A DNA stretch of 64,000 nt from Litoribacter populi. Lineage in GTDB: Bacteria; Bacteroidota; Bacteroidia; Cytophagales; Cyclobacteriaceae. A model generated the notes under the pieces. The model saw only the letters and a list, made by a program, of their open reading frames with translations. It was not told the origin of the DNA and did not search any database. The stretch covers positions 3,104,143 through 3,168,142 of the forward strand of contig NZ_VMKN01000001.1 of NCBI RefSeq assembly GCF_007483685.1, written 5' to 3'. Positions 1 to 8,034 of this stretch are shown here, piece after piece. Positions within the stretch are counted from its first letter, which is position 1, and every line of letters begins with the position of its first letter. The position numbers were made by a program, and so were the translations under genes.

Positions 1-94
1 AGTGAATAAGCTAATCAAGCAGGCATTTGCCATTGCCAAATCAGGTATTGCATATGACAAAAGCTATTCAAACTTCAATGCTGTAGCGAAATAA
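1..94 (+). mobile_element. C-terminal end of an IS110-family transposase (cut by window edge)
   Basis: An open frame runs from the window edge to a TAA at 92-94. The last 30 residues begin NKLIKQAFAIAKSG and continue into AYDKSY, which resembles the conserved C-terminal tail of IS110/IS116/IS902-type transposases (the part after the transposase_20 domain). Only the tail is visible, so whether the element is intact cannot be judged. IS110 elements usually lack long terminal inverted repeats, and none is seen just downstream. The sequence after 130 is a repeat that also occurs without a transposase at about 8254. Confidence 0.55.
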
Positions 95-136
95 AATTTG
101 GACTCAAAACTTGACATTTAACACAATTCATTGCGA

Positions 137-291
137 ACCCGACCAACCTGTACTTCCAGTGAATAGGTCGGGTGTGGCAATCTTGACCTGTAATTGAAGC
201 CAAGTCTAGATTGCTTCGCCCCGGCGACGTTGTAAAAAATAATAATGGAGCCGGGACTCGCAAGGACGGGAATAATCCTTCCAGATCTCTA
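137..291. repeat. Dispersed repeat, second copy at about 8254-8445
   Basis: This block starts with a short inverted repeat (ACCCGACC ... GGTCGGGT) and continues through a stretch containing GATTGCTTCGCCCCGGCGAC. It recurs almost unchanged near 8254-8445, where an extra segment of about 30 bases is inserted after GAGCCGGGACT. It is noncoding in both places. It may be part of the border of the adjacent IS110-like element or an independent small repeat. Confidence 0.7.
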
Positions 292-381
292 GAAAATTTG
301 ATAGACCTGGAAGGTTTTTGCTTCCTTAAGCTTTAAACTATAAACCATAAACCATAAGCCTTAAACAAATAAACCATACCT

Positions 382-1323
382 TTGCCCACGATCGAAAAGG
401 GGCATATAGAGCAGATACCGGTGAGTGAACAAATTAAAAACAAGTTAAAGCTGATAGTCAAGCTGGCTGTTACGGGGCTGGCTATTTGGCTGGTATCTAC
501 CAAAGTGGATCTCCATGAGGTGGCTGCCACCATTATCAAAGCACACCCAGGCTACTTGTTTCTCGCTCTGTTGTTTTTTGTCGTTTCCAAGATCGTTTCG
601 GCGGTTCGCCTGAAGTACTTCTTTGAGGAAATTGACGTGCAGCTTTCCCATCCCTACAATTTCAGGCTGTACCTGATCGGTATGTTCCACAACCTTTACC
701 TTCCCGGAGGCGTGGGGGGAGATGGGTATAAGGTTTACCTGCTGAATAAGGAAAGTAAAAAGCCGGTCAAAAAACTGGTCAGCTCGGTTCTTTTCGACCG
801 GATCAGCGGACTGGTGGCCCTCATGTTTCTGGCCCTGGTACTTTCCTACATCAGCTCCATCCGGCTGATATTCGACGAACTGGAATTTTACGGCCTTATA
901 CTGTTGATCCTGGCCTACCCGGCCTACATCTTCATCACCAAAAAACTTTTCCCCCTTTACCATAAAAACCTCTATAAAACCTCTGCCCTGTCCCTGCTGA
1001 CACAGAATCTGCAGCTGGTTTGTACTTTTTTTCTCCTGATGAGTTTGGGAGTAGACCACAATATTCTGGAATATCAAGCCTTATTTATGCTGGCCTCCAT
1101 AGCGACGATTGTTCCGATTACATTTGGGGGCATCGGTGTGAGGGAGATGGTTTTTATTGCCAGTTACCAGGTATTGGGTTTGGATAAGGGAATTGGAGTG
1201 AGTTTTAGCCTGCTGTTTTTTGCTATTACTGCGTTGGTGTCATTCTCGGGAGCTTTTCTGAAGGCCCAGCCGATGGGGAAGTACGAAGTACGAAATACGA
1301 AGGACGAGGTAAAACTGGGATAG
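382..1323 (+). CDS. Flippase-like / lysylphosphatidylglycerol synthase TM-region family membrane protein
   Basis: A polytopic inner-membrane protein of about 300 residues with seven or eight hydrophobic segments. It resembles the UPF0104/AglD/YbhN family, the membrane part of MprF-type proteins, often found near cell-envelope glycan genes. The conserved LPGGVGGDGYKVYLL stretch (about residues 110-124) and GGIGVREM near the C-terminus are family signatures. Two starts are possible: TTG at 382, or GTG at 421, which would remove 13 residues; the first hydrophobic segment lies after both. The last residues (KYEVRNTKDEV) are encoded by a dispersed GTACGAAG-type repeat rather than by family sequence, so the native C-terminus seems to have been replaced. 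The substrate is unknown. Confidence 0.8.
   Translation: MPTIEKGHIEQIPVSEQIKNKLKLIVKLAVTGLAIWLVSTKVDLHEVAATIIKAHPGYLFLALLFFVVSKIVSAVRLKYFFEEIDVQLSHPYNFRLYLIGMFHNLYLPGGVGGDGYKVYLLNKESKKPVKKLVSSVLFDRISGLVALMFLALVLSYISSIRLIFDELEFYGLILLILAYPAYIFITKKLFPLYHKNLYKTSALSLLTQNLQLVCTFFLLMSLGVDHNILEYQALFMLASIATIVPITFGGIGVREMVFIASYQVLGLDKGIGVSFSLLFFAITALVSFSGAFLKAQPMGKYEVRNTKDEVKLG
1283..1313 (+). repeat. GTACGAAG-type short repeat inside the 3' end of a gene
   Basis: Repeats of the unit GAAGTACGAAGTACGAAATA encode the last residues of the flippase-like protein. Related copies lie at about 5941-5970, 56638-56668, 59149-59165 and 62560-62600, mostly at gene 3' ends. Confidence 0.6.
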
Positions 1324-1355
1324 TTTAAGGGTTGATGGGATTAACGGATTAAGTG

Positions 1356-1465
1356 GGGTAGAAAGTAGATTCCCGGCGCTGACGCGCGGCGGGAGGGTTA
1401 GAAGGTTAGTAATGAAGGCAGATGAAGGTTGGCACCTGCATCACTTTAAACCATAAACCTTAAGC
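1356..1465. repeat. Family A intergenic repeat (partial)
   Basis: It begins with the family A start GTAGAAAGTAGATTCCCGGC, followed by the near-palindrome CCCGGCGCTGACGCGCGGCGGG and GAAGGCAGATGAAGGTTG. It fills the gap between two convergent genes. Full units are seen at 2202-2819. Confidence 0.75.
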
Positions 1466-1480
1466 CTTAAACCACCATAC

Positions 1481-2119
1481 TCAAACCCAATTAAGCTTAA
1501 TATTCTCTATTTTCAACCGAGCAATTATGGCTTTCAGTTCAGCTACTTTTTCCTTGTGTCCGGGGATTTTGGTTTCGTGGGTTTCCACCAGGAGGACACC
1601 GATTTTTTTGTAGGTTTCGTTTTTGATGAGTTTGTGCAGGATTTCTATTTCGGCACCTTCGACATCCATTTTCAAAATGTCTACGGGTCTGTCCAGGGCA
1701 GAAATATAACTGTCCAGATCCACCGTTTCTACCTCAATACTGTCCTGGGCATTAATATTCAACTTATCCCGAACTATCGAGGAGCTTACCGTAAAGGCGG
1801 AATTGTTACTCTCCTGCTGGCTGGTATGAAAATATAATTTTGCCGTACTGGCTTTATGGTCTACGGCTTTATTGATCAGTTCAATATTTCCCTCTCCCCT
1901 AAACCGCTCCTCGAGCATTTCATACGCTATCGGATCGGGTTCAAAGGCGATGACGGAGGCATTCTTGGTTAAAAACAGGGCACTGATATCCCCTACATTT
2001 GCTCCACAGTCGATGATCAGGGAGGATTCGTTTACTTTTTTTAAGATGGGAATGAGTTTGATGTAACTGATCCAGAAGGCGGCTTTGTTGAGGACTCTTC
2101 GTTTTAGTAGACTGTTCAT
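1481..2119 (-). CDS. FkbM family methyltransferase
   Basis: A 212-residue SAM-dependent methyltransferase of the FkbM type. The SAM-binding motif I appears as IIDCGANVGDIS (about residues 34-45), followed by VIAFEPDP, which carries the acidic ribose-binding residue. The family hallmark KMDVEGAEIEIL lies at about residues 149-160. FkbM enzymes O-methylate sugars or polyketides, and many sit in polysaccharide loci, which fits the glycan genes on both sides here. The gene is convergent with the flippase-like gene and flanked by family A repeats on both sides, so it is probably transcribed alone. The acceptor substrate cannot be read from sequence. Confidence 0.85.
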   Translation of the reverse strand: MNSLLKRRVLNKAAFWISYIKLIPILKKVNESSLIIDCGANVGDISALFLTKNASVIAFEPDPIAYEMLEERFRGEGNIELINKAVDHKASTAKLYFHTSQQESNNSAFTVSSSIVRDKLNINAQDSIEVETVDLDSYISALDRPVDILKMDVEGAEIEILHKLIKNETYKKIGVLLVETHETKIPGHKEKVAELKAIIARLKIENIKLNWV

Positions 2120-2201
2120 TTAGAATGATTTGGCTGATATTGGGTTTTAGTTAACCTTTAAAATAAGGGATAATATTGAGAGTGCCAAATGAGTAGAGGT
2201 G

Positions 2202-3085
2202 TAGAGGGTTAATTCCCGGTGCTGGCGCACGGCGGGAGGGTTAGAAGGTTAGTAATGAAGGCAGATGAAGGTTGCCACCCGCATCTACTTGGCGCCGCTT
2301 TGGTAAAGCACTGTTCAAGGTAGAAGGTAGATGTCCCGATTGGCGCCCAGACGGTACATCACGAGGGCGCATCGGGACGGTAGAAAGTAGAGTGAACCAC
2401 AGTCGCACGGGAAGAGGGCACCCTTCATCTCTAACCCTCGCCGCGGTGGCCATGGCGCAGCCGGCCACTCAGCGGCGAATCTACTTTCTACTATCTACCA
2501 GAGTAGGATGTAGAAAGTAGATTCCCGGCGCTGACGCGCGGCGGGAGGGGTAGAAGGTTAGTAATGAAGGCAGATGAAGGTTGCCACCCGCATCTACTTG
2601 GCGCCGCTTTGGTAAAGCACTGTTCAAGGTAGAAGGTAGATGTCCCGATTGGCGCCCAGACGGTACATCACGAGGGCGCATCGGGACGGTAGAAAGTAGA
2701 GTGAACCACAGTCGCACGGGAAGAGGGCACCCTTCATCTCTAACCCTCGCCGCGGTGGCCATGGCGCAGCCGGCCACTCAGCGGCGAATCTACTTTCTAC
2801 TATCTACCAGAGTAGGATGTAGAAAGTAGATTCCCGGCGCTGACGCGCGGCGGGAGGGGTAGAAGGTTAGTAATGAAGGCAGATGAAGGCAGGACGGTAG
2901 AAGGTAGAGAACAACGGCGCTACAAGAAGAGGGCACGCTTCATCTCTAAACCTCGCCGCAGTGGTTATGGCGAAGCCGACCACCCAGCGGCGAATCTACT
3001 TTCTACTATCTACCTGAGTAGAAAGTAGATTCCCGGTGCTGACGCACGGCGGGAGGGGTAGAAGGTTAGAGATGGCGAACGCTGC
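2202..3085. repeat. Family A repeat block containing a 309-bp tandem duplication
   Basis: Unit 2202-2510 is followed by a nearly identical unit 2511-2819 (spacing exactly 309 bp) and a third, diverging copy from 2820. Each unit starts with GTAGAAAGTAGATTCCCGG and ends with GCGGCGAATCTACTTTCTAC, so its ends are inverted repeats (GTAGAAAGTAGATTC / GAATCTACTTTCTAC). The frames that stay open across it on both strands repeat the same peptide and look like artefacts. The block runs into the 3' end of the gene at 2996-4234. Confidence 0.9.
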
Positions 3086-4234
3086 GCTGTTGCCTGCTGG
3101 ATGGTTGGTAGTGGGAAAATGTAGAAGGCTAAGATAAAAGACCACACAGAAACTCTTCATCCGCATCATGATGCCCAGGTTGCTCAGGGAGTTGGCGAAG
3201 AGGAAGGTGGTGATCAGGAAGAATAGCAGGACTATCCAATACAGCAGAGGAATATTGGTCAATTTCGTTCCTCTTATCCTGCTCAACCCATATACACTCA
3301 ATCCCACATACACCAAATTTTCCAAGGAGGCTAAATAGGTTTGCAGGTTGTAGGCATCGAAAAACAAGGGGCGGAAGAGGTAGGTGCCGAGGCGTTGGAG
3401 GAGGTTGTAGTGCTGCATATCGACCATGGAGCCCACGCCTTCCCCATGCAGGAAGTCCAGCTGATAGTCCATCAGGGCTTTAAGCGAATCCCATGAAAAA
3501 TCATCTATGACCAGGTAGGCCGTCAGCATGGGATACAGCAGCACCAACCCCAGCACCCCTACTCCACCGATACCAAGTTTCCAGCGCCTATCCAAAGAAG
3601 GCTCCAGCAGAAAGAAAAGAAAGCTCAACCCTGCCATCAGGAAACCAATATGCGGACGGGCCAGAAAGAGAAAGCCTATGGCCAGGGGCAACTGCCAACC
3701 TGCACTTTTCCAATACCTCAACCCATAAAACACCCAGCCCAGACCCAAAATGGTCAGAGCCTCCTTAGTGATCCCGGCGGTCCAGAAGTGCATGTTTGGC
3801 AGGAAGAGAACCAGCCACCCGGATTTTTGGATAATATTTTCGGTCTTGTCCTCCTGGGATGTTCTTTTAAAGAGGGATAGATAAATTAGCTGAATCCCCA
3901 GATAGCCGAGCAAACCATAAATCAGGTTCAGCCCCAAAAATGACCATCCCCATTGGTGCGGCCAGAAGTTTAACCACTGCACAAACCTGGTGCTCAGCCC
4001 AAAATAATCCATCCAGCGCTCGCTGGGAGCCTCCATCACGTTGGTACTGAGTTCCCAGTAGGCAATTGCATCCCCGCCTTGCAGGAGGATGAAGTAGGTA
4101 AAGGCAAATGTAAAAAGTAGATGGTACCCCAGCAATGCATGCAGCACCCACCGATCCTGCTTTGGGCGGGAATGGTTGGTGTAGGCTGTGAAGCCGTAGG
4201 CGACCGTTATGATTAGGAGTTCAATCATGTGCAA
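2996..4234 (-). CDS. EpsG/Wzy-like polytopic membrane protein, C-terminus replaced by repeat
   Basis: About ten hydrophobic segments and long loops give the look of an EpsG-type or O-antigen polymerase-like protein. It is paralogous to the protein at 9281-10495: both carry the pattern PNMHFW/PSLHFW, then FRPLFFDAYN/FRPLFFDAHN, and near the end SLSNLGIMMRMKS/SLSNFGIMVRMKN. No catalytic motif can be named, so polymerase activity is inferred from family look and context. The last 35 or so residues (from about HPAGNSAAF, including LPPCVSTGNLLST) are translated family A repeat. The original end of the gene has therefore been overwritten, and the real protein probably ended soon after the last hydrophobic segment. 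It may or may not still be functional. Confidence 0.7.
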   Translation of the reverse strand: MHMIELLIITVAYGFTAYTNHSRPKQDRWVLHALLGYHLLFTFAFTYFILLQGGDAIAYWELSTNVMEAPSERWMDYFGLSTRFVQWLNFWPHQWGWSFLGLNLIYGLLGYLGIQLIYLSLFKRTSQEDKTENIIQKSGWLVLFLPNMHFWTAGITKEALTILGLGWVFYGLRYWKSAGWQLPLAIGFLFLARPHIGFLMAGLSFLFFLLEPSLDRRWKLGIGGVGVLGLVLLYPMLTAYLVIDDFSWDSLKALMDYQLDFLHGEGVGSMVDMQHYNLLQRLGTYLFRPLFFDAYNLQTYLASLENLVYVGLSVYGLSRIRGTKLTNIPLLYWIVLLFFLITTFLFANSLSNLGIMMRMKSFCVVFYLSLLHFPTTNHPAGNSAAFAISNLLPLPPCVSTGNLLSTQVDSRK

Positions 4235-4249
4235 TTATAGTGAAAAAAT

Positions 4250-4500
4250 GTGGTTTAGAGGTTTATTTCCCGGCGCTGTCGCGCGGCGGGAGGTTTAGAG
4301 GTTTAGGGATGAAGGCAGATTAAGGTTGCCACTCGCATCTACTTGGCGCCACCCGCTGATCCTTGGCGTCGCTTTGCGCCTAAACCTCTAAACCTCTGGA
4401 TGTGCGCAGCACCAATCCAGAATTAACCCTCTAAACCAACCATGTCCAAAGGCTTCGTTGCGCACGTCGCGTAATCCGGTGCGTCGTCGCGTGAACTCTT
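4250..4500. repeat. Family A repeat block (TTTAGAGG variant)
   Basis: A variant of family A in which the flanks read GTTTAGAGGTTTA instead of GTAGAAAGTAGA, around the same core CCCGGCGCTGTCGCGCGGCGGG. It ends with the inverted arm (AACCTCTAAACCTC) and GGATGTGCGCAGCACCAATC. It fills the 291-bp gap upstream of the membrane-protein gene. No gene is seen in it. Confidence 0.8.
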
Positions 4501-4525
4501 TACTCAAATTTCCCGATCCGCTCTG

Positions 4526-5545
4526 CTACTCGGGACAAGTGTTCTCCTTTGTGACCAATTTCCCCTCCTGCTCTTTCTGACCATTTCCCACAAAGTCCCC
4601 CATATTCCTGGACTCCATGCCGAAATGCTCCTTGAGGAATTGATAATGGTTCAACAGTGCTTCCAGGTCCTTCAGGTTCTCCGCGGGGTGGTGGCCGAAG
4701 TTGTGGGGGTGCCACCAGAGGTGGTAGGTTTCGCCGAACCTGGCCGCGCGGGTCATCTCCAGCACAATACGGGACAGGCGCCAATGATTGAGGATGCCTC
4801 TGTCGGGGTGGTTGGGGCGGAAAAAACGGCTGGCAGGGAGTTGGAGGGGCATGGTGGTGTCCATAACCTTTAAACTCTCCAACTTAAAACTGCTTCTCCC
4901 CCCTATAGGAAACAGGGTGTCGGCAGTTCTGAAGGCTTTTTTTAGATAATTCTCCCTGTAGGTGTCCTGCCAATACCAGTCACGGGGGTTGCTTCTGACA
5001 CAGGTAAAACCCTCCTCCTTACAAATGGGAAGATACTGGAAATTAACCTGGTTGCGGGGAAAAACCAGGGAAGTGAGTTCGACCCCAAACTTGTCCGAGG
5101 CGATTTTCCTAGCAGCCCTAAGATCAGCCCTAAATTGCTGGACTTCCTGTCCAGGTTCGCAGGTATAGTAATGGGAAAAGGTATGGCTGGCGAGTTCCTG
5201 CCCCGGGGCACTTGCAATCATTGCAACCTGCTGGGGGGCAAATAGATATTTGGAAGGAAAGGGATGGGAAAGGTACCAGGCATAGGCCGAAAACTTCGAC
5301 TGCCGATACATGGGGAGTTCCTCGGGCATATAGGATCTCCATTCCTGTGGGTTCTCGGCCATCAACATCCCCACGGTGGCCCAAGTAGCACGAATGCCGT
5401 AACGGTCAAAGAGCTCCAATACGCGGGGGATATTATCCAGGGTATTCTGGTAGTATTGGTCTGCTCTACGGCTTCCCAACTTCTCAAACCGCCCCCAGTA
5501 CAGTTCAAAATCCAACGAAACAACAAAATGCCCTGAGGAATCCAT
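4526..5545 (-). CDS. Polysaccharide deacetylase (NodB-homology) family protein
   Basis: A 339-residue protein of the NodB-type deacetylase fold (carbohydrate esterase 4-like). The catalytic and metal-binding positions are recognisable: SLDFELYWG near the N-terminus (D12 and E14), and HTFSHYY at residues 121-127, giving the metal-binding H121 and H125. The later WWHPHNFGHH stretch (about residue 275) resembles the final catalytic-histidine motif. There is no signal peptide, so it probably acts in the cytoplasm or at its membrane face on a glycan or glycolipid intermediate. This subfamily, with DFELYW instead of the classic TFDDG, is common in polysaccharide clusters. It is flanked by family A repeats on both sides. 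Confidence 0.8.
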   Translation of the reverse strand: MDSSGHFVVSLDFELYWGRFEKLGSRRADQYYQNTLDNIPRVLELFDRYGIRATWATVGMLMAENPQEWRSYMPEELPMYRQSKFSAYAWYLSHPFPSKYLFAPQQVAMIASAPGQELASHTFSHYYTCEPGQEVQQFRADLRAARKIASDKFGVELTSLVFPRNQVNFQYLPICKEEGFTCVRSNPRDWYWQDTYRENYLKKAFRTADTLFPIGGRSSFKLESLKVMDTTMPLQLPASRFFRPNHPDRGILNHWRLSRIVLEMTRAARFGETYHLWWHPHNFGHHPAENLKDLEALLNHYQFLKEHFGMESRNMGDFVGNGQKEQEGKLVTKENTCPE

Positions 5546-5624
5546 TTCTTACCTTTAAAAAGTTTTATATAGTAGTAGAAAAATAGGGAATTATTGGGGA
5601 ATTACAAATAGTGGCGGGTAAATA

Positions 5625-6070
5625 ATGGTGTAGAGCCTGCCTGATGGCAGTCAGGGTTTATTTCCCGGCGCTGACGCGCGGCGGGAGGTTTAGAGGTTTA
5701 GAGGTTTAGGGATGAAGGCAGATGAAGGTTGCCAACTGCATCCCTCTGCGTCGCTTTGCGCCTAAACCCCTAAACCTCTGGATGTGCGCAGCACCAATCC
5801 AGAAATAAACCTCTAAACTGATAGCCGACCACCCAGCGGCGAATCTACTATCTACTATCTACCAGAGTAGGATGTAGAAAGTAGATTCCCGGTGCTGACG
5901 CACGGCGGGAGGGTTAGAGGTTTAGGGATGAAGGCGTCCCGAAGTAAGAAGTACGAAATACGAGGGATGAAGTAAACAACAGTAAACCTTTTCCTTGACG
6001 TCGCTTTGTACCAAAAACCTGAGTGCCGGCCAGCCAGCTCTAAATCTTCCCGCTGGGAAAATAAACCTCT
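5625..6070. repeat. Family A repeat block with mixed variants
   Basis: Two family A units lie side by side: the TTTAGAGG variant (about 5645-5820) and the GTAGAAAGTAGATTC variant (from about 5870). A GTACGAAATACGAGG repeat piece follows near 5945-5970. The block reaches almost to the stop codon of the toxin gene. No gene is seen. Confidence 0.8.
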
Positions 6071-6073
6071 AGA

Positions 6074-7177
6074 CTATTTAATTTTAGCTATCAATTTAAT
6101 CGTCTGGTGCCAATAATAGAATGCTGATTTATCTGGTTGTCTTTTCAAGCGCATCAGGAAGTTCCAATCTGGATCTGTAATGGCCAAGTCTTTAACATCC
6201 TCACCAGCATAATAGATGATCGGTGAGAGATCATTGACCAAAATTTTGGCCGCTAGGTAAGCAATTCGGGCAGTTGCCGATACTGCATCGTCTATCCTAA
6301 AATTGCCGGCCATTAAGAACCCGGTACCAAAAGCAGTGATTCCTTTTTGTAACTCTTTGAATTTGGCTTTTTCATCATTATTGCCCCGATCTCTTTTGAC
6401 CAAGGTGATGCATGTATTAATTGTATCTCGCAATACTATCTCCGGGGTGAGCTCAGCTTCCGGGTTTTCATTCTTACGATAAGCGATCTCATGCTCCGCA
6501 AATACCTTAAAACTGGCAGCGACCACTTCCAAGTTTTGAATGTACTCGAAGAGTTTACTCAAGTCGTACAGCTGTTTACATATCTCCATGGAAAACGGCT
6601 GTTTGTCTTTCCCCTTGAAGTAAGGAATTCCGATGGTGTTAGGAGCAAATGCAGTCAATTTATCACCTGTTATAGCATCAATAGAAGGTACCGTGACAAG
6701 TGTCTCATTATCTATTTCGATCCATTTTGTGAGCACAGGCTTTTGGATCACCTCCGGATAGATCGAATCCTCTATAAGAACATCTAATAAAATAGTACCG
6801 GAACCTTGCTTGTTCGATTCAAATTTAAACTTATAATGAGCCTTAGGAACACCGGGTTGATAGCTACGATGTTCATCAAGTTCAAAACCGATGAAATTGG
6901 AAGAATCGACAACCTTTTGCAGAATGATTTCCAAACTTTTTCGATCAACTTTACTTATAATGTCAATATCAATGGAGAACCGATTCGCTTTTTCCAACAA
7001 AAGCACCAAACTGGTACCACCTTTGAATACGAAATCAAGACCTTGGTTTTCCAACCTTTCCAACAAATGCAAGGCATAAATCATCTTTTCCAAAATGATC
7101 TTATCAATTCTTCTATAGACTTTTTGTTTCTTAAATCCTTCTAACCATTCATCCCTAAAGCAATGTTCCCTTATCAT
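6074..7177 (-). CDS. AbiEii/AbiGii-like nucleotidyltransferase toxin
   Basis: A 367-residue nucleotidyltransferase of the AbiEii/AbiGii type (type IV-like toxin-antitoxin or abortive-infection toxins, some of which modify tRNA). The signature is FKGGTSLVLL at about residues 51-60, followed by FSIDIDI with D70 and D72 as the metal-binding acidic pair. The conserved DKLTAF segment in the middle also fits the family. The gene overlaps its upstream partner by four bases (ATGA), typical of translationally coupled toxin-antitoxin genes. No frameshift or missing catalytic residue is seen, so it looks intact. Antiphage function is known for family members only and is not shown for this one. Confidence 0.85.
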   Translation of the reverse strand: MIREHCFRDEWLEGFKKQKVYRRIDKIILEKMIYALHLLERLENQGLDFVFKGGTSLVLLLEKANRFSIDIDIISKVDRKSLEIILQKVVDSSNFIGFELDEHRSYQPGVPKAHYKFKFESNKQGSGTILLDVLIEDSIYPEVIQKPVLTKWIEIDNETLVTVPSIDAITGDKLTAFAPNTIGIPYFKGKDKQPFSMEICKQLYDLSKLFEYIQNLEVVAASFKVFAEHEIAYRKNENPEAELTPEIVLRDTINTCITLVKRDRGNNDEKAKFKELQKGITAFGTGFLMAGNFRIDDAVSATARIAYLAAKILVNDLSPIIYYAGEDVKDLAITDPDWNFLMRLKRQPDKSAFYYWHQTIKLIAKIK

Positions 7178-7950
7178 TCGATAATATCTTTTATGAGATG
7201 GTACATGTGGTTCTTCATAAACTGTTTGATTTCTTGTTCTCTTTCCCTGCGCTTTGCATAGCTGAAGAGTTTGGTAAAATTGACGCCATAGCTGTTAATG
7301 GCATTTTCGTAGATGTGCATCAATTCAGAACCTTGCAGGAAGTAGAAAAGCTTTTCTTCTGCAAAGAGATCAACCAGAATTTTCTCCAAGAAAGGAGTAT
7401 TAAACTCCACTCTTTTCTCGGTTCTTTTTATAACCGGAGAACGCGTAATCAACTTTTTGATGACTACCGGATAGTTACTTTCAGCAATATAAAAATCGAT
7501 AGTTTTATCGTCAGGATTGAGGTAAAGCTCCTTTTTTGTTGAGTCTTTCAATTCATAGTACAGGGACTCCATGAATTCCTTTTCAATCTCAATAAGTATA
7601 ATTCGTCTGCTAGCCTGGTGTTGGGAAAATTCATTGAGCCATTCAGTTTCCCATATACAGTGCTTGGCGTCCTCAAATTTGTCTGTGATACGTTTTGCTA
7701 GCTTAAGTAGCTCAGGGGATATTTCCGGCATATATTTAGGTTTGTCAGAAATAACATAAAGTCCTCTCTTAATCGGACTAATAATATTTTTATCTCTCAG
7801 GTCATGGATTCTCCATCCAAAGGTCCCTTCTTTCAGATCCGGTTCAAATTGGTGGTAAAATTCAAAGAGATCTTCACGAGTAAAGTGCTCCCGGTCTTTA
7901 AACTCTTTAATCAATTTACTTTCTATAATTTTCAGCATTTCATTTCCCAA
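7174..7950 (-). CDS. AbiEi-like antitoxin / DUF6577-type protein
   Basis: A 258-residue protein directly upstream of the AbiEii-like toxin and overlapping it by four bases. The N-terminal 65 residues (REHFTREDLFEFY ... GTFGWRIHDLRDKNIIS) look like a winged-helix DNA-binding domain, followed by RGLYVISDK. The rest matches what one expects of AbiEi-type antitoxins or the related DUF6577 family: an alpha/beta domain with ESNYPVVIKKLITRSPV near residue 155. In known AbiE systems the antitoxin binds operator repeats in front of its own gene and represses the pair. I see no clear operator in the 90 bp upstream. Family assignment rests on context plus the winged-helix start. Confidence 0.75.
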   Translation of the reverse strand: MGNEMLKIIESKLIKEFKDREHFTREDLFEFYHQFEPDLKEGTFGWRIHDLRDKNIISPIKRGLYVISDKPKYMPEISPELLKLAKRITDKFEDAKHCIWETEWLNEFSQHQASRRIILIEIEKEFMESLYYELKDSTKKELYLNPDDKTIDFYIAESNYPVVIKKLITRSPVIKRTEKRVEFNTPFLEKILVDLFAEEKLFYFLQGSELMHIYENAINSYGVNFTKLFSYAKRREREQEIKQFMKNHMYHLIKDIIE

Positions 7951-8034
7951 TTTTTACCAAAAATACAAAATTTTGGTGAATATTTGAAATCAAAAAAATG
8001 CCAGTAATTAGAAATACTGGCAAATATTGGGGAT

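Noticed and set aside
445-1077. 210-codon minus-strand frame opposite the flippase-like gene
   Set aside because: Antisense shadow of a gene with clear membrane segments; its composition is Gln/His-rich as expected of reverse reading.
2241-2829. Open frames of 75-98 codons on both strands between 2241 and 2829
   Set aside because: They translate the same family A repeat and recur as copies of each other; no start signal and no protein-like features.
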